The position numbers and the translations under genes are program-made. From Anaerococcus sp. (GTDB lineage: Bacteria > Bacillota > Clostridia > Tissierellales > Peptoniphilaceae): a stretch of 38,108 bases of DNA. The notes under the pieces are model-generated. The model did no database searches, was not told the origin of the DNA, and was given only the letters and a program-made list of their open reading frames with translations. Below are positions 23,252-31,201 of the stretch, piece after piece. Where the stretch lies: contig JALEUV010000047.1 in NCBI GenBank assembly GCA_022780515.1, positions 1 to 38,108 of the forward strand. The letters run 5' to 3'. The stretch's first letter is position 1; each line of letters opens with the position of its first letter.

Positions 23252-25362
23252 CCTTTCAAATAGCCCTCGCAGGTAATCCCAATTCAGGCAAGACTACACT
23301 TTTTAATTCCCTAACAGGATCCAACCAAAAGGTAGGTAACTGGCCAGGGGTTACTGTCGATAAAAAAGAAGGAAAATTAAAGGGTCATGGGGATATAGTT
23401 ATCGAGGACCTACCTGGGATTTATTCCCTCTCTCCCTACACAATGGAAGAGATTGTAAGTAGGAGGTACTTGATTAAAAATAAGCCGGACTTGATTGTGA
23501 ATTTGGTCGATGCCTCTAACCTTATCAGAAACCTCTACCTCACAAGCCAACTCTTGGAGCTTGGTATTCCGACTATTATTGCCCTAAATATGATGGATAT
23601 CCTAGAAGCCAATGGGGACTATGTGGATATCAATAGGCTATCAGAGCTTTTGGGAGTTAAGGTAGTAGAGATAGTTGCCAATAGGGAAGATGGCCTTGAT
23701 GAGCTAAAGAAAGCCATAATCGAAGCCAGGGATGAGAAGATCTATCCCCATCCCCTAACCTTTTCATCTGATATGGAAAAGGGGCTTGCAGAAATTAAAA
23801 ATCTCTTTGCAGAAGATCTGAATGAGGACTTTGCTAGATTTTACTCGATAAAGTGCTTTGAAGAAGACGAAGATATGATGAAAGATCTTTCTTTAAGTCC
23901 TGATAAGCTCATAAAGATAGAAGAGATAAGACAAAGATTTAGAGAGATATATGACGATGATGTTGAATCAATCATAATCACAGAAAGGTATGACACCCTC
24001 TCTGGTATAGAGGATAATATCCTAAGACGAAAGCCAATCAAGTGGACCAAGACCGACAAGATAGATAGGATAGTTACAAGTAAGTACCTGGGTCTTCCGA
24101 TTTTTGCCCTGGTTATGTTTGTTATCTACTACCTCTCCATAGCGACAGTAGGGACAAGCGCTACCGATGCAGTCAATGGATTTTTTGAAAATACCCTGGC
24201 ACCTTTAGCTGCAAGTCTTCTTGAGTCGATTGACGTCCACCCAGCCATAGTAGGTCTTGTTAGCGATGGAATTATTGCTGGTGTGGGGGCAGTCCTTGGA
24301 TTTTTGCCTCAGATGGTAGTCCTCTTTACCCTCCTAAGTCTCCTTGAAGATATAGGCTATATGTCAAGGGTTGCCTTTGTCATGGATAGGATCTTTAGGA
24401 GCTTTGGACTATCTGGTAAGAGCTTTATCCCGATAATGATATCTACAGGGTGTGGAGTGCCAGGGATTCAGGCATCAAGGACCATAGAAAATGACAGGGA
24501 CAGAAGGATTACTATAATGACTTCGACCTTTATGCCATGCTCTGCCAAGCTTCCTGTAATAGCTATGGTAGCAGGGATATTTTTTGGAGAAAACCAGGCC
24601 TGGGTTACTTTTTCCTTCTATATGATAGGGATTTTGGCAGTAATTATTTCTGGCCTTATCCTTAAGAAGTTTAAGAGCTTTGCCTCAAGGCCAGCTCCCT
24701 TTGTAATGGAGCTACCAGAATACCACATGCCAAGGCTAAAATCTGTAGTAAGGGAAGTCTACAACGAGGCGTCAGCCTATGTAAAGAGGGCAGGAACTAT
24801 AATCTTATTATCAACTATAATAATATGGTTCTTGTCAAACTTTAGCTTTAGCCTAGACTTGGTAGGAGATAGGACAGAAGATAGCATCCTAGCCCACCTA
24901 GGGTCCTTGCTTTCTTATATCTTTGCCCCACTAGGCTTTGGCTCCTGGCAGGCAGCAGTTGCTACGATTTCGGGCTTTGTTGCCAAGGAAAATGTAGTAT
25001 CGACTGTAGGGGTCTTACTAAATACTAGTGTAGATACTACAGGAACTATGAGCCTTCTAGAAGGTTTCAATATAATAATAGGAGATAGTGTAGCTGGCTA
25101 TTCCTTCTTGCTCTTTAATATGCTCTGCATGCCTTGCTTTGCAGCAGTAGGGGCTATAAAGACCGAGATGAATGATATGAAGTGGACACTTGCAACTATA
25201 GGCTACCAAATGGGCTTTGCCTATGTCATAAGCTTTATATTCTACAATATAGCAAGGTTTATCCAGACAGGAAACTTTGGACTAACAACAGGCCTTGCCC
25301 TAGGAGCTATAATAGTGATGGGATACTTGATATTTAGAAAGGGAAATTACAGAGAAGAATAA
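23248..25362 (+). CDS. feoB: Ferrous iron transport protein B (GTPase permease)
   Basis: The main Fe2+ importer of anaerobes. The 704 residues start with a cytoplasmic G domain: G1 GNPNSGKTT (9-17), G2 VTVDKKEG, G3 DLPG, G4 NMMD. A GDI-like helical segment follows (to about 265), then the membrane domain (about 275-695) with two Gate repeats, including STGCGVPGIQASRTI and FNMLCMPCFAAVGAI, each with conserved cysteines. Length fits full FeoB. It forms an operon with feoA (4-base overlap) and a Cys-rich small membrane protein 10 bases downstream. Confidence 0.97.
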   Translation: MTFQIALAGNPNSGKTTLFNSLTGSNQKVGNWPGVTVDKKEGKLKGHGDIVIEDLPGIYSLSPYTMEEIVSRRYLIKNKPDLIVNLVDASNLIRNLYLTSQLLELGIPTIIALNMMDILEANGDYVDINRLSELLGVKVVEIVANREDGLDELKKAIIEARDEKIYPHPLTFSSDMEKGLAEIKNLFAEDLNEDFARFYSIKCFEEDEDMMKDLSLSPDKLIKIEEIRQRFREIYDDDVESIIITERYDTLSGIEDNILRRKPIKWTKTDKIDRIVTSKYLGLPIFALVMFVIYYLSIATVGTSATDAVNGFFENTLAPLAASLLESIDVHPAIVGLVSDGIIAGVGAVLGFLPQMVVLFTLLSLLEDIGYMSRVAFVMDRIFRSFGLSGKSFIPIMISTGCGVPGIQASRTIENDRDRRITIMTSTFMPCSAKLPVIAMVAGIFFGENQAWVTFSFYMIGILAVIISGLILKKFKSFASRPAPFVMELPEYHMPRLKSVVREVYNEASAYVKRAGTIILLSTIIIWFLSNFSFSLDLVGDRTEDSILAHLGSLLSYIFAPLGFGSWQAAVATISGFVAKENVVSTVGVLLNTSVDTTGTMSLLEGFNIIIGDSVAGYSFLLFNMLCMPCFAAVGAIKTEMNDMKWTLATIGYQMGFAYVISFIFYNIARFIQTGNFGLTTGLALGAIIVMGYLIFRKGNYREE

Positions 25363-25372
25363 AGGAGAGAAT

Positions 25373-25525
25373 ATGAATTTACAATCATGGATTATACTAA
25401 TAGGAATACTTGCTCTTTGCTCATATATAGTTTATAATAATTTTATTAAGGATGGGGGAGATACAGGCGCTTGCAAAAACTGCTCTCAATCAAAGAATCT
25501 AAACCATAAGTTTAAGAGAAGATAG
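25373..25525 (+). CDS. FeoB-associated Cys-rich small membrane protein
   Basis: About 50 residues, too short for many gene finders. ATG 25373 has AAAGGAGAG 6-8 bases upstream and follows feoB by 10 bases. The protein is one membrane helix (about 6-23, WIILIGILALCSYIVYN) followed by a short tail with C34xxC37 (GACKNCSQSK) and a basic C terminus. This is the layout of the small Cys-rich proteins encoded after feoB in many Firmicutes, thought to assist Fe2+ uptake like FeoC. The exact stop should be confirmed, as the last few codons are the least certain. Confidence 0.8.
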   Translation: MNLQSWIILIGILALCSYIVYNNFIKDGGDTGACKNCSQSKNLNHKFKRR

Positions 25526-25544
25526 ATTTCTATTTTAAATCGAT

Positions 25545-25571
25545 AAAAGCCGATTCTTTAAAGAATCGGCT
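25545..25571 (-). terminator. Perfect palindromic terminator of the bacteriocin-like cassette
   Basis: Two 12-base arms, AGCCGATTCTTT and its exact complement, meet with no spacer. On the minus strand the hairpin is followed by TTTT (25548-25545), so it terminates the 25616-26882 cassette. On the plus strand it lacks a T-run but may still protect the feo message end. Confidence 0.75.
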
Positions 25572-25615
25572 CCTATTAAAATCAAATATAAAGCTTGGAA
25601 CACCTATTAGTAATT

Positions 25616-26236
25616 TTAAGCTTTGTCACATATGTAGCCAAAGGCAGGACCACATATCATACTACAAGTGAAACCAGCAACAGGAAAAGCTAGTCCAATG
25701 CCTCCACAGTAAGTTGTACAGGCAAGAGCTCCCCCCATATCACATACAAACTTTGGTAGACTATAACGTAACTCCTTTAAGTATTTTGCGTCGGAGTATG
25801 AAAAATAATCTTCGGAATGTAGAGTGTTTTTGTTGATAATTGTTGAATGTAAGGATAAAATAGCTTTAAAATCTTTTGAATAAGCTATTTGTGTATACAT
25901 ATAATAATTATCATTTTCATAAGATATCGGTATTAAAATACCATTATCTCCTTCTTTAGATTTAACTAGAGCAGGTTTTAGTGAATTGTTTTCGATAATA
26001 CTGAATTTATCGGATTTAACTTTTTGAGTATAGCCTGAATAATCAAGAGTTTTTTCTATACTGTTCAATTCTTCATTATCTATTTCGTAAGGACTTATTT
26101 CATAATTCAAATCGATATTTTCAGCATTTTGTATTACTAGATCAGTATAATTATTACTATCGGCTAAGGAATTTTGCAAAAGTGGGAAAGATAGTAATAA
26201 TATTGATAGAATAATCGACATTACTTTTTTAATCAT
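25616..26236 (-). CDS. Secreted precursor with halocin C8-like Cys-rich C-terminal domain (putative bacteriocin)
   Basis: 206 residues. Residues 1-25 form a classical signal peptide (KK, then a hydrophobic run ending ...NSLA|DS). Residues 27-155 form a hydrophilic domain without cysteine. The last 42 residues hold six cysteines, C165, C173, C177, C191, C195 and C203, spaced CX7CX3CX13CX3CX7C, and are rich in Gly, Ala and Thr. The segment CGGIGLAFPVAGFTC resembles CGLLGITIPVAGLSC of halocin C8 as I recall it. In that system one precursor carries an N-terminal immunity part and a C-terminal bacteriocin, so a bifunctional precursor is plausible here. A strong ribosome site (AGGAGG) precedes the start, which overlaps the upstream thioredoxin-like gene by 8 bases. 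Confidence 0.72.
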   Translation of the reverse strand: MIKKVMSIILSILLLSFPLLQNSLADSNNYTDLVIQNAENIDLNYEISPYEIDNEELNSIEKTLDYSGYTQKVKSDKFSIIENNSLKPALVKSKEGDNGILIPISYENDNYYMYTQIAYSKDFKAILSLHSTIINKNTLHSEDYFSYSDAKYLKELRYSLPKFVCDMGGALACTTYCGGIGLAFPVAGFTCSMICGPAFGYICDKA

Positions 26237-26882
26237 TTTTACCTCCTATAAAATTTTCTAATTCTTCTTTCTTAGTAAATCCTGTTAATCTTTTAATTTC
26301 TTTATTTCCCTTGTATTTTACTATTACAGGGACGGATGTTACATTCATATTTTTAACTATCTTGTATCCGTTAAAGGCACTATCTAGCTTGTTCATATCA
26401 ACGTAAAAAAGGTTTTCTCTTTCATTGCTAATATTGTGTAGCTCTTTTTTTTGCATCTTACAAAATGGACAATCTTCACTGGCGTAGATAAAAATGTATT
26501 CATTATCTATATCGTCTGAATAGTTGAGTGCTTGTTCGACTGACAAGGTATTTATATTGGGTGTTTTTATAAACGCTATGATTTGAATTATTAAAAATAC
26601 AATCCATAGAATTATGAATGCTGACACCTGGCCTTTTGAAAAATTAAAAGAAGGAATACTTAAAATAAATTTTACGATTAAAGAAAATAATAGAAAAGCT
26701 AAGAAATATGCAAGGGGCACAAGTATATTTTCGATAGAAAAGCCTTTCTTGAATAAAACGTAGTTTCCTATACTTACAGCAATAGCTGCTACTACTCCCA
26801 TTAAGGGGATGTAGGGCAGATTTTTTGCTATATTATCTTTATGATTAATCATATTTTTTGTGTTCCAATTTAAATATATCAT
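26229..26882 (-). CDS. Membrane-anchored thioredoxin-fold protein (CPFC), partner of the Cys-rich precursor
   Basis: 217 residues from ATG 26882. Three hydrophobic helices (about 24-42, 51-75, 84-105) lead into a C-terminal thioredoxin-like domain (about 112-215) with active site C138-P-F-C141 in ASEDCPFC and a cis-proline site at V184-P185 (TSVPVIVKY). It ends 8 bases inside the six-cysteine precursor gene, so the two are co-translated. The obvious inference is that it forms or exchanges disulfides in that precursor at the membrane, but topology is not certain. ATG 26852 (MINHKD) is a possible alternative start with a weak GGAA site; 26882 has no visible ribosome site. Base composition is AT-richer than that of its neighbours. 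Confidence 0.75.
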   Translation of the reverse strand: MIYLNWNTKNMINHKDNIAKNLPYIPLMGVVAAIAVSIGNYVLFKKGFSIENILVPLAYFLAFLLFSLIVKFILSIPSFNFSKGQVSAFIILWIVFLIIQIIAFIKTPNINTLSVEQALNYSDDIDNEYIFIYASEDCPFCKMQKKELHNISNERENLFYVDMNKLDSAFNGYKIVKNMNVTSVPVIVKYKGNKEIKRLTGFTKKEELENFIGGKND

Positions 26883-26978
26883 AAAAAAATTTTTTTGTAA
26901 AATAATTTAATTACATCTTATTTAAAAATAGTTAAATAATTAAAATATTTTGGTATTTACAATTTTTACATTTACCAC

Positions 26979-27007
26979 TTAAAAAAATCATCAAAATATT
27001 ATATAAT
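26979..27007 (+). promoter_or_regulatory. Promoter of the gltX-cysS operon
   Basis: TTAAAA (26979-26984), 17 bases, TATAAT (27002-27007). Transcription would begin about 40 bases before ATG 27052, which has AAGGAGAAG as ribosome site. The remaining upstream sequence (26883-26978) is almost pure A and T. No T-box is seen here, in contrast to thrS. Confidence 0.65.
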
Positions 27008-27051
27008 AGAAACATAGTATACAAGAGATTTTAATATATAAGGAGAAGATA

Positions 27052-28533
27052 ATGAGTAAAGTTAGAGTTAGATTTGCACCATCACCAACTGGTTATCTTC
27101 ATATAGGAGGACTAAGGACAGCCTTGTTCAACTACCTATATGCAAGACACACTGGTGGGGATATGATTTTAAGAATTGAAGATACAGATAGGACCCGTTA
27201 TGTAGAAGGAGCTATAGAGAACCTCCTTAAGGCATTAAAATGGTCTGGAGTTGAGATAGATGAGGGAGTAGTCCTAGATGAAAATGGAGAAGTTAGCCAA
27301 AAGGGAGACTTCGGTCCTTATATCCAATCAGAAAGGGTAGAAAAGGGCATATACGATAAGTATATCAAGCAACTTATAGATGAAGATAAGGCTTACTACT
27401 GCTTCTGCAGCCAAGAAAGAATAGATAGGTTAAGAGAGCAACAAAAGGCTGACGGTCTTACTCCAAAGTATGATGGTCTATGCCGTTCTATCCCTAAGGA
27501 AGAGGCTCAAAGAAGGGTAGATAATGGCGAGCCACACACAGTTAGACTAAAACTACCAGCTGATACAGATATTACCTTCAATGATAGGATCAAGGGCAAG
27601 ATTACCTTCAATACTGATGACCAAGATGACCAAGTCCTTATCAAGAGAGACGGCTATCCAACCTACCACTTCGCAGTAGTAGTGGATGATCACTTGATGG
27701 GTATTACCCACGTAGTACGTGGAGATGAGTGGATTTCATCAACACCAAAGCACGTTTACCTCTACCAAGCCTTTGGCTGGGAAGCACCAGAATATATTCA
27801 CCTACCAACCGTTCTTAACAAGGAGCACAAGAAGTACTCAAAGAGAAATGGGGATGGTATGGTAGAAGACTTCATAGAAGAAGGCTATATGCCAGAAGGT
27901 CTAATCAACTTCCTATCTCTATTGGGCTGGTCACCTGATAGTGAAGAAGAGATTTTCACTATAGAAGAGCTAGCTAAGCAATTTGACTTTGATAGGGTTA
28001 ACAAGACTGGGGCTGTATTTGACAAGAAAAAACTTGATTGGATCAACGGCCACTATGTAAGAGAGCTTCCAGTAGAAAAGCTTGCTCAAGAGATTAAACC
28101 ATATATGATAAAGGCTGGACTAATTGATCAGTCTTATCCAGATGAGAAGCTAAATCTCCTTGCAGCAACCTGGCAATCAGCCATAAACAAGTTCTCAGAT
28201 GCACCAGAGCTTGCCAAGAACTACTACCTAGCTGATAGCGATATTGACTATGATCAAGAAGCGCTCGATGCTATAAAGACTGACGATGCCAAGAAACTCT
28301 TCGATGCCTTTATAGGAGAGCTTGAAGGCATAGATGAAGTAGACGAAGAATTTGCTACTACTGTAATGAAGAAGATTCAAAAGCAAACAGGTATCAAGGG
28401 CAAGAACCTATGGTTCCCAGTAAGGGCCGCCCTCACAGGATCTGTCCATGGCCCTGAACTATCCAATGCCTTCCAAATCATGGGCAAGGACAAGATGAAA
28501 GAAAGACTAGAATACGTAAAGGAAAACTTTTAA
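27052..28533 (+). CDS. gltX: Glutamyl-tRNA synthetase
   Basis: A cytoplasmic class I synthetase of 493 residues. The HIGH motif is APSPTGYLH17IGG and the KMSKS-equivalent is KKYSKRNGD (about 258-266). RIEDTDRTRYVEGA (about 41-54) is a GluRS marker. CFCSQERIDRLR with a later LCRS resembles the zinc-site region. If the organism lacks glutaminyl-tRNA synthetase the enzyme may be non-discriminating, which cannot be judged here. The stop overlaps the cysS start (TAATG). Confidence 0.97.
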   Translation: MSKVRVRFAPSPTGYLHIGGLRTALFNYLYARHTGGDMILRIEDTDRTRYVEGAIENLLKALKWSGVEIDEGVVLDENGEVSQKGDFGPYIQSERVEKGIYDKYIKQLIDEDKAYYCFCSQERIDRLREQQKADGLTPKYDGLCRSIPKEEAQRRVDNGEPHTVRLKLPADTDITFNDRIKGKITFNTDDQDDQVLIKRDGYPTYHFAVVVDDHLMGITHVVRGDEWISSTPKHVYLYQAFGWEAPEYIHLPTVLNKEHKKYSKRNGDGMVEDFIEEGYMPEGLINFLSLLGWSPDSEEEIFTIEELAKQFDFDRVNKTGAVFDKKKLDWINGHYVRELPVEKLAQEIKPYMIKAGLIDQSYPDEKLNLLAATWQSAINKFSDAPELAKNYYLADSDIDYDQEALDAIKTDDAKKLFDAFIGELEGIDEVDEEFATTVMKKIQKQTGIKGKNLWFPVRAALTGSVHGPELSNAFQIMGKDKMKERLEYVKENF

Positions 28534-29954
28534 TGAAAATTTATAACACGCTTACAAGACGAAAAGAAGAATTTACCCCCATAGAAGATGGGAAAATCAG
28601 GATGTATGTCTGTGGGCCGACTGTTTATGATTATATGCACATAGGTAATGCTAGACCCCTAGTTGTATTTGACACCTTTAGGAGATATATGACCTACAGG
28701 GGCTATGATGTAAAATATGTGGTTAACTTTACTGATGTAGACGATAAGATAATAAATAAGGCAATAGAAGAAAATATCACAACCAAGGAAGTTAGTGATA
28801 AGTATATCAAAGCCTATATGGAAGATGCCAGGGACTTAAATGTCGATGAAGACAATACTATCCACCCTAGAGCAACAGAAGTTATGGATGATATAATATC
28901 CTTTGTTAAGGGCCTAGTAGATAAGGGGGCAGCCTATGAGTCTGATGGAGATGTCTACTTTGATGTATCCAAGGCCCATGACTATGGAAAGCTTTCAGGG
29001 AAAAATATTGACGATCTTATAAGTGGAGCTAGCAATAGAGTCGATGATAATGATTCTTCCAAGAAAAAGTCTCCAGTGGACTTCGCCCTTTGGAAAAAAA
29101 CTAAACTCGAAGGAGAAGTTAGTTGGGATTCCCCTTGGGGAAAGGGTAGGCCAGGCTGGCATATAGAATGCTCAACCATGTCCAAGAAAATACTCGGTGA
29201 AACTATAGACATCCACGCGGGTGGAGAGGATCTAGAATTTCCCCACCACGAAAATGAAATTGCCCAATCAGAAGGACTTAATGAGAAGACTTTTGCCAAC
29301 TACTGGATGCATAACGGAATGATCCAAGTAGATGGAAGCAAGATGAGTAAGTCCTTGGGTAACTTCTTTACCCTTCGAGATATCAAAGAAGAATATGACC
29401 TAGGGATAATTAGGTTCTACCTTTTGACAACAAACTACAGGCAACCTATTAACTTTACAAGGGAGATAATAGAGCAAGCCAAGGCCTCTCTCCAAAGACT
29501 AACCAATGCCTACTTCAAGCTAGAAGAGCATGTAGAAAAGGCTGAGGCTAAAGAAACAAGCGATGAAGAAAAGGCTATGGAAGAAGACCTTGAATCCTTC
29601 AAAGAAAGATTTATAGAAGTTATGGATGATGACCTAAACACAGCTGATGGTATAACAGTCTTGTTTGATATGGCAAAATTCATAAATACCAAGGTTGATA
29701 AGTCATCAAGCAAGGTCTTTGTTGAAAAAGTCTTTGCCCTCTACAAGGACCTCTTTTCTGTCCTAGGTCTTGTGGCAAAGAAGAAAGAATATTCTGACAT
29801 AGATGTAGAAGAGATTGAAAGACTAATCGAAGAGAGAAATCTTGCCAAGAAGGCTAAAAATTATGACCTTGCTGATAAAATCAGAGATGACCTATCCGCT
29901 ATGGGAGTTAGGATCCAAGATAGCCGTGATGGGGTCAAGTGGGAGCTTATGTAA
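28533..29954 (+). CDS. cysS: Cysteinyl-tRNA synthetase
   Basis: A cytoplasmic class I synthetase of 473 residues. MYVCGPTVYDYMHIGNARP (24-42) combines the first zinc Cys and the HIGH motif (HIGN). GWHIECSTMS and HHENEIAQSE hold the remaining zinc ligands, and DGSKMSKSLGNF is the KMSKS loop. Start and stop are each shared in TAATG overlaps with gltX and rlmB. cysE, often between gltX and cysS in Bacillus, is absent, as is mrnC after cysS. Confidence 0.97.
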   Translation: MKIYNTLTRRKEEFTPIEDGKIRMYVCGPTVYDYMHIGNARPLVVFDTFRRYMTYRGYDVKYVVNFTDVDDKIINKAIEENITTKEVSDKYIKAYMEDARDLNVDEDNTIHPRATEVMDDIISFVKGLVDKGAAYESDGDVYFDVSKAHDYGKLSGKNIDDLISGASNRVDDNDSSKKKSPVDFALWKKTKLEGEVSWDSPWGKGRPGWHIECSTMSKKILGETIDIHAGGEDLEFPHHENEIAQSEGLNEKTFANYWMHNGMIQVDGSKMSKSLGNFFTLRDIKEEYDLGIIRFYLLTTNYRQPINFTREIIEQAKASLQRLTNAYFKLEEHVEKAEAKETSDEEKAMEEDLESFKERFIEVMDDDLNTADGITVLFDMAKFINTKVDKSSSKVFVEKVFALYKDLFSVLGLVAKKKEYSDIDVEEIERLIEERNLAKKAKNYDLADKIRDDLSAMGVRIQDSRDGVKWELM

Positions 29955-30658
29955 TGGATAAGATTTATGGAAGAAAGCCAATCTTAGATGCCTTAGATAG
30001 CGATATAGTCTTTGAGAAAATATATATCCTAAAACAAAATTCAAAAATCCTAGATCAAATAATAGCAAGTGCTCAAGCTAAAAATATAAAAATAGATTTT
30101 GTAGATAAGAGATTTTTTGATAATATAGATATAAACCACCAAGGTTTGATGGCAGAAGTAAAATCCTTCGAATACACAGACATAAAAGACCTGGCTAAGG
30201 CAACTAGATTGATTATCCTCGATAGGATAGAGGACCCTCATAACCTGGGGGCCATAATAAGAAGTGCAGAGAGCTTTGGCTTTGATGGGGTGATTATTCC
30301 TGATAGGAGGTCAGCTAGTGTAAATCCTACAGTATATAAGACAAGTGCAGGGGCTATTGCCAATATGAAGCTAGCCAGAGTAAAAAACCTAACTAGGACT
30401 ATAAAAGACCTCAAGGATGAAGGATTTTGGGTTTATGGACTGGCAGGAGAAGCAGAAGAAAGCCTCCCTAATGTAGACCTAAAGGGCAAGGTTTGTCTAG
30501 TAGTAGGCAATGAAGGCAAGGGCATATCTAGACTTGTAAGGGACAATTGTGATATGCTTATTAATATACCGATACTAGGCAAGGTGAATAGTTTAAATGT
30601 ATCAGTTGCTGCAGGGATAGCAATCTATGAGGTCTTGAGGCAAAATGGCTTTCACTAA
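29954..30658 (+). CDS. rlmB: SpoU/TrmH-family 23S rRNA 2'-O-ribose methyltransferase (RlmB type)
   Basis: A 234-residue SPOUT methyltransferase: an N-terminal substrate-binding domain (YGRKPILDAL...) and three knot motifs, LDRIEDPHNLGAIIRSAES (about 88-106), VGNEGKGISRLVR (about 188-200) and PILGKVNSLNVSVAAGIAIYE (about 210-230). The likely target is G2251 of 23S rRNA by analogy to E. coli RlmB. ATG 29954 (TAATG with cysS) is chosen over an in-frame GTG at 29939 that would overlap cysS further. The end overlaps yacP by 14 bases. Confidence 0.93.
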   Translation: MDKIYGRKPILDALDSDIVFEKIYILKQNSKILDQIIASAQAKNIKIDFVDKRFFDNIDINHQGLMAEVKSFEYTDIKDLAKATRLIILDRIEDPHNLGAIIRSAESFGFDGVIIPDRRSASVNPTVYKTSAGAIANMKLARVKNLTRTIKDLKDEGFWVYGLAGEAEESLPNVDLKGKVCLVVGNEGKGISRLVRDNCDMLINIPILGKVNSLNVSVAAGIAIYEVLRQNGFH

Positions 30659-31178
30659 AAGAAATATTACCTTTATAGATGGATACAATGTCATCAACAA
30701 GCGGCAAGAGCTTAGAGACATATCCAAAGAAAACCTCTCCCATGCTAGGGATAGCCTTATAGAAGAAATGGCAGAATACAAATCCTTGTCTGGAGAAGAA
30801 GTAACCATAGTCTTCGATGCCTATAACCTTGATAGGATAAAAGAAACTTACGAAGAAAAATATGGGATGAAGATCGTCTATACCAAGAGATTTCAAACGG
30901 CAGATAGCTATATTGAAAGGGAAGTAGCAAAGATTGATAGGCATCACAATATAAAAGTTGTAACAGATGATGCTGCAATCCAGACCCAAGCTTATGGAAG
31001 GGGAGCTTTGAGAGTTAGCTCTAATGAATTAAAACTAGATCTAGATAGACTCAGGAATAAGATAAAAAAAGTAAAGAGAGTTAACTTTAGCCAAAACCTC
31101 ACTACCTTCCCAATATCAAGCGACCTATCTCAAAAGATAGATGAGCTAAAAAAATTTATGGAAGAAGACGATAGGTAA
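30645..31178 (+). CDS. yacP: NYN-domain ribonuclease, YacP/Rae1 family
   Basis: 177 residues with the PIN-like NYN fold: ITFIDGYNVIN (about 8-18), TIVFDAYNLD (about 53-62), QTADSYIEREV (about 84-94) and VVTDDAAIQ (about 104-112) supply the acidic active-site residues. The B. subtilis homologue Rae1 is a ribosome-associated endoribonuclease, and the gene sits in the same order after rlmB there. A basic helical tail (about 130-145) and an acidic C terminus are present. It overlaps rlmB, so the genes are co-translated. Confidence 0.9.
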   Translation: MAFTKRNITFIDGYNVINKRQELRDISKENLSHARDSLIEEMAEYKSLSGEEVTIVFDAYNLDRIKETYEEKYGMKIVYTKRFQTADSYIEREVAKIDRHHNIKVVTDDAAIQTQAYGRGALRVSSNELKLDLDRLRNKIKKVKRVNFSQNLTTFPISSDLSQKIDELKKFMEEDDR

Positions 31179-31201
31179 ATAAATTCAAAATGGGTGATAG
31201 A

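Noticed and set aside
30561..30989. 142-codon minus-strand ORF across rlmB and yacP
   Set aside because: Antisense to two recognised genes; rich in Cys, Phe and Tyr as expected of a shadow frame.
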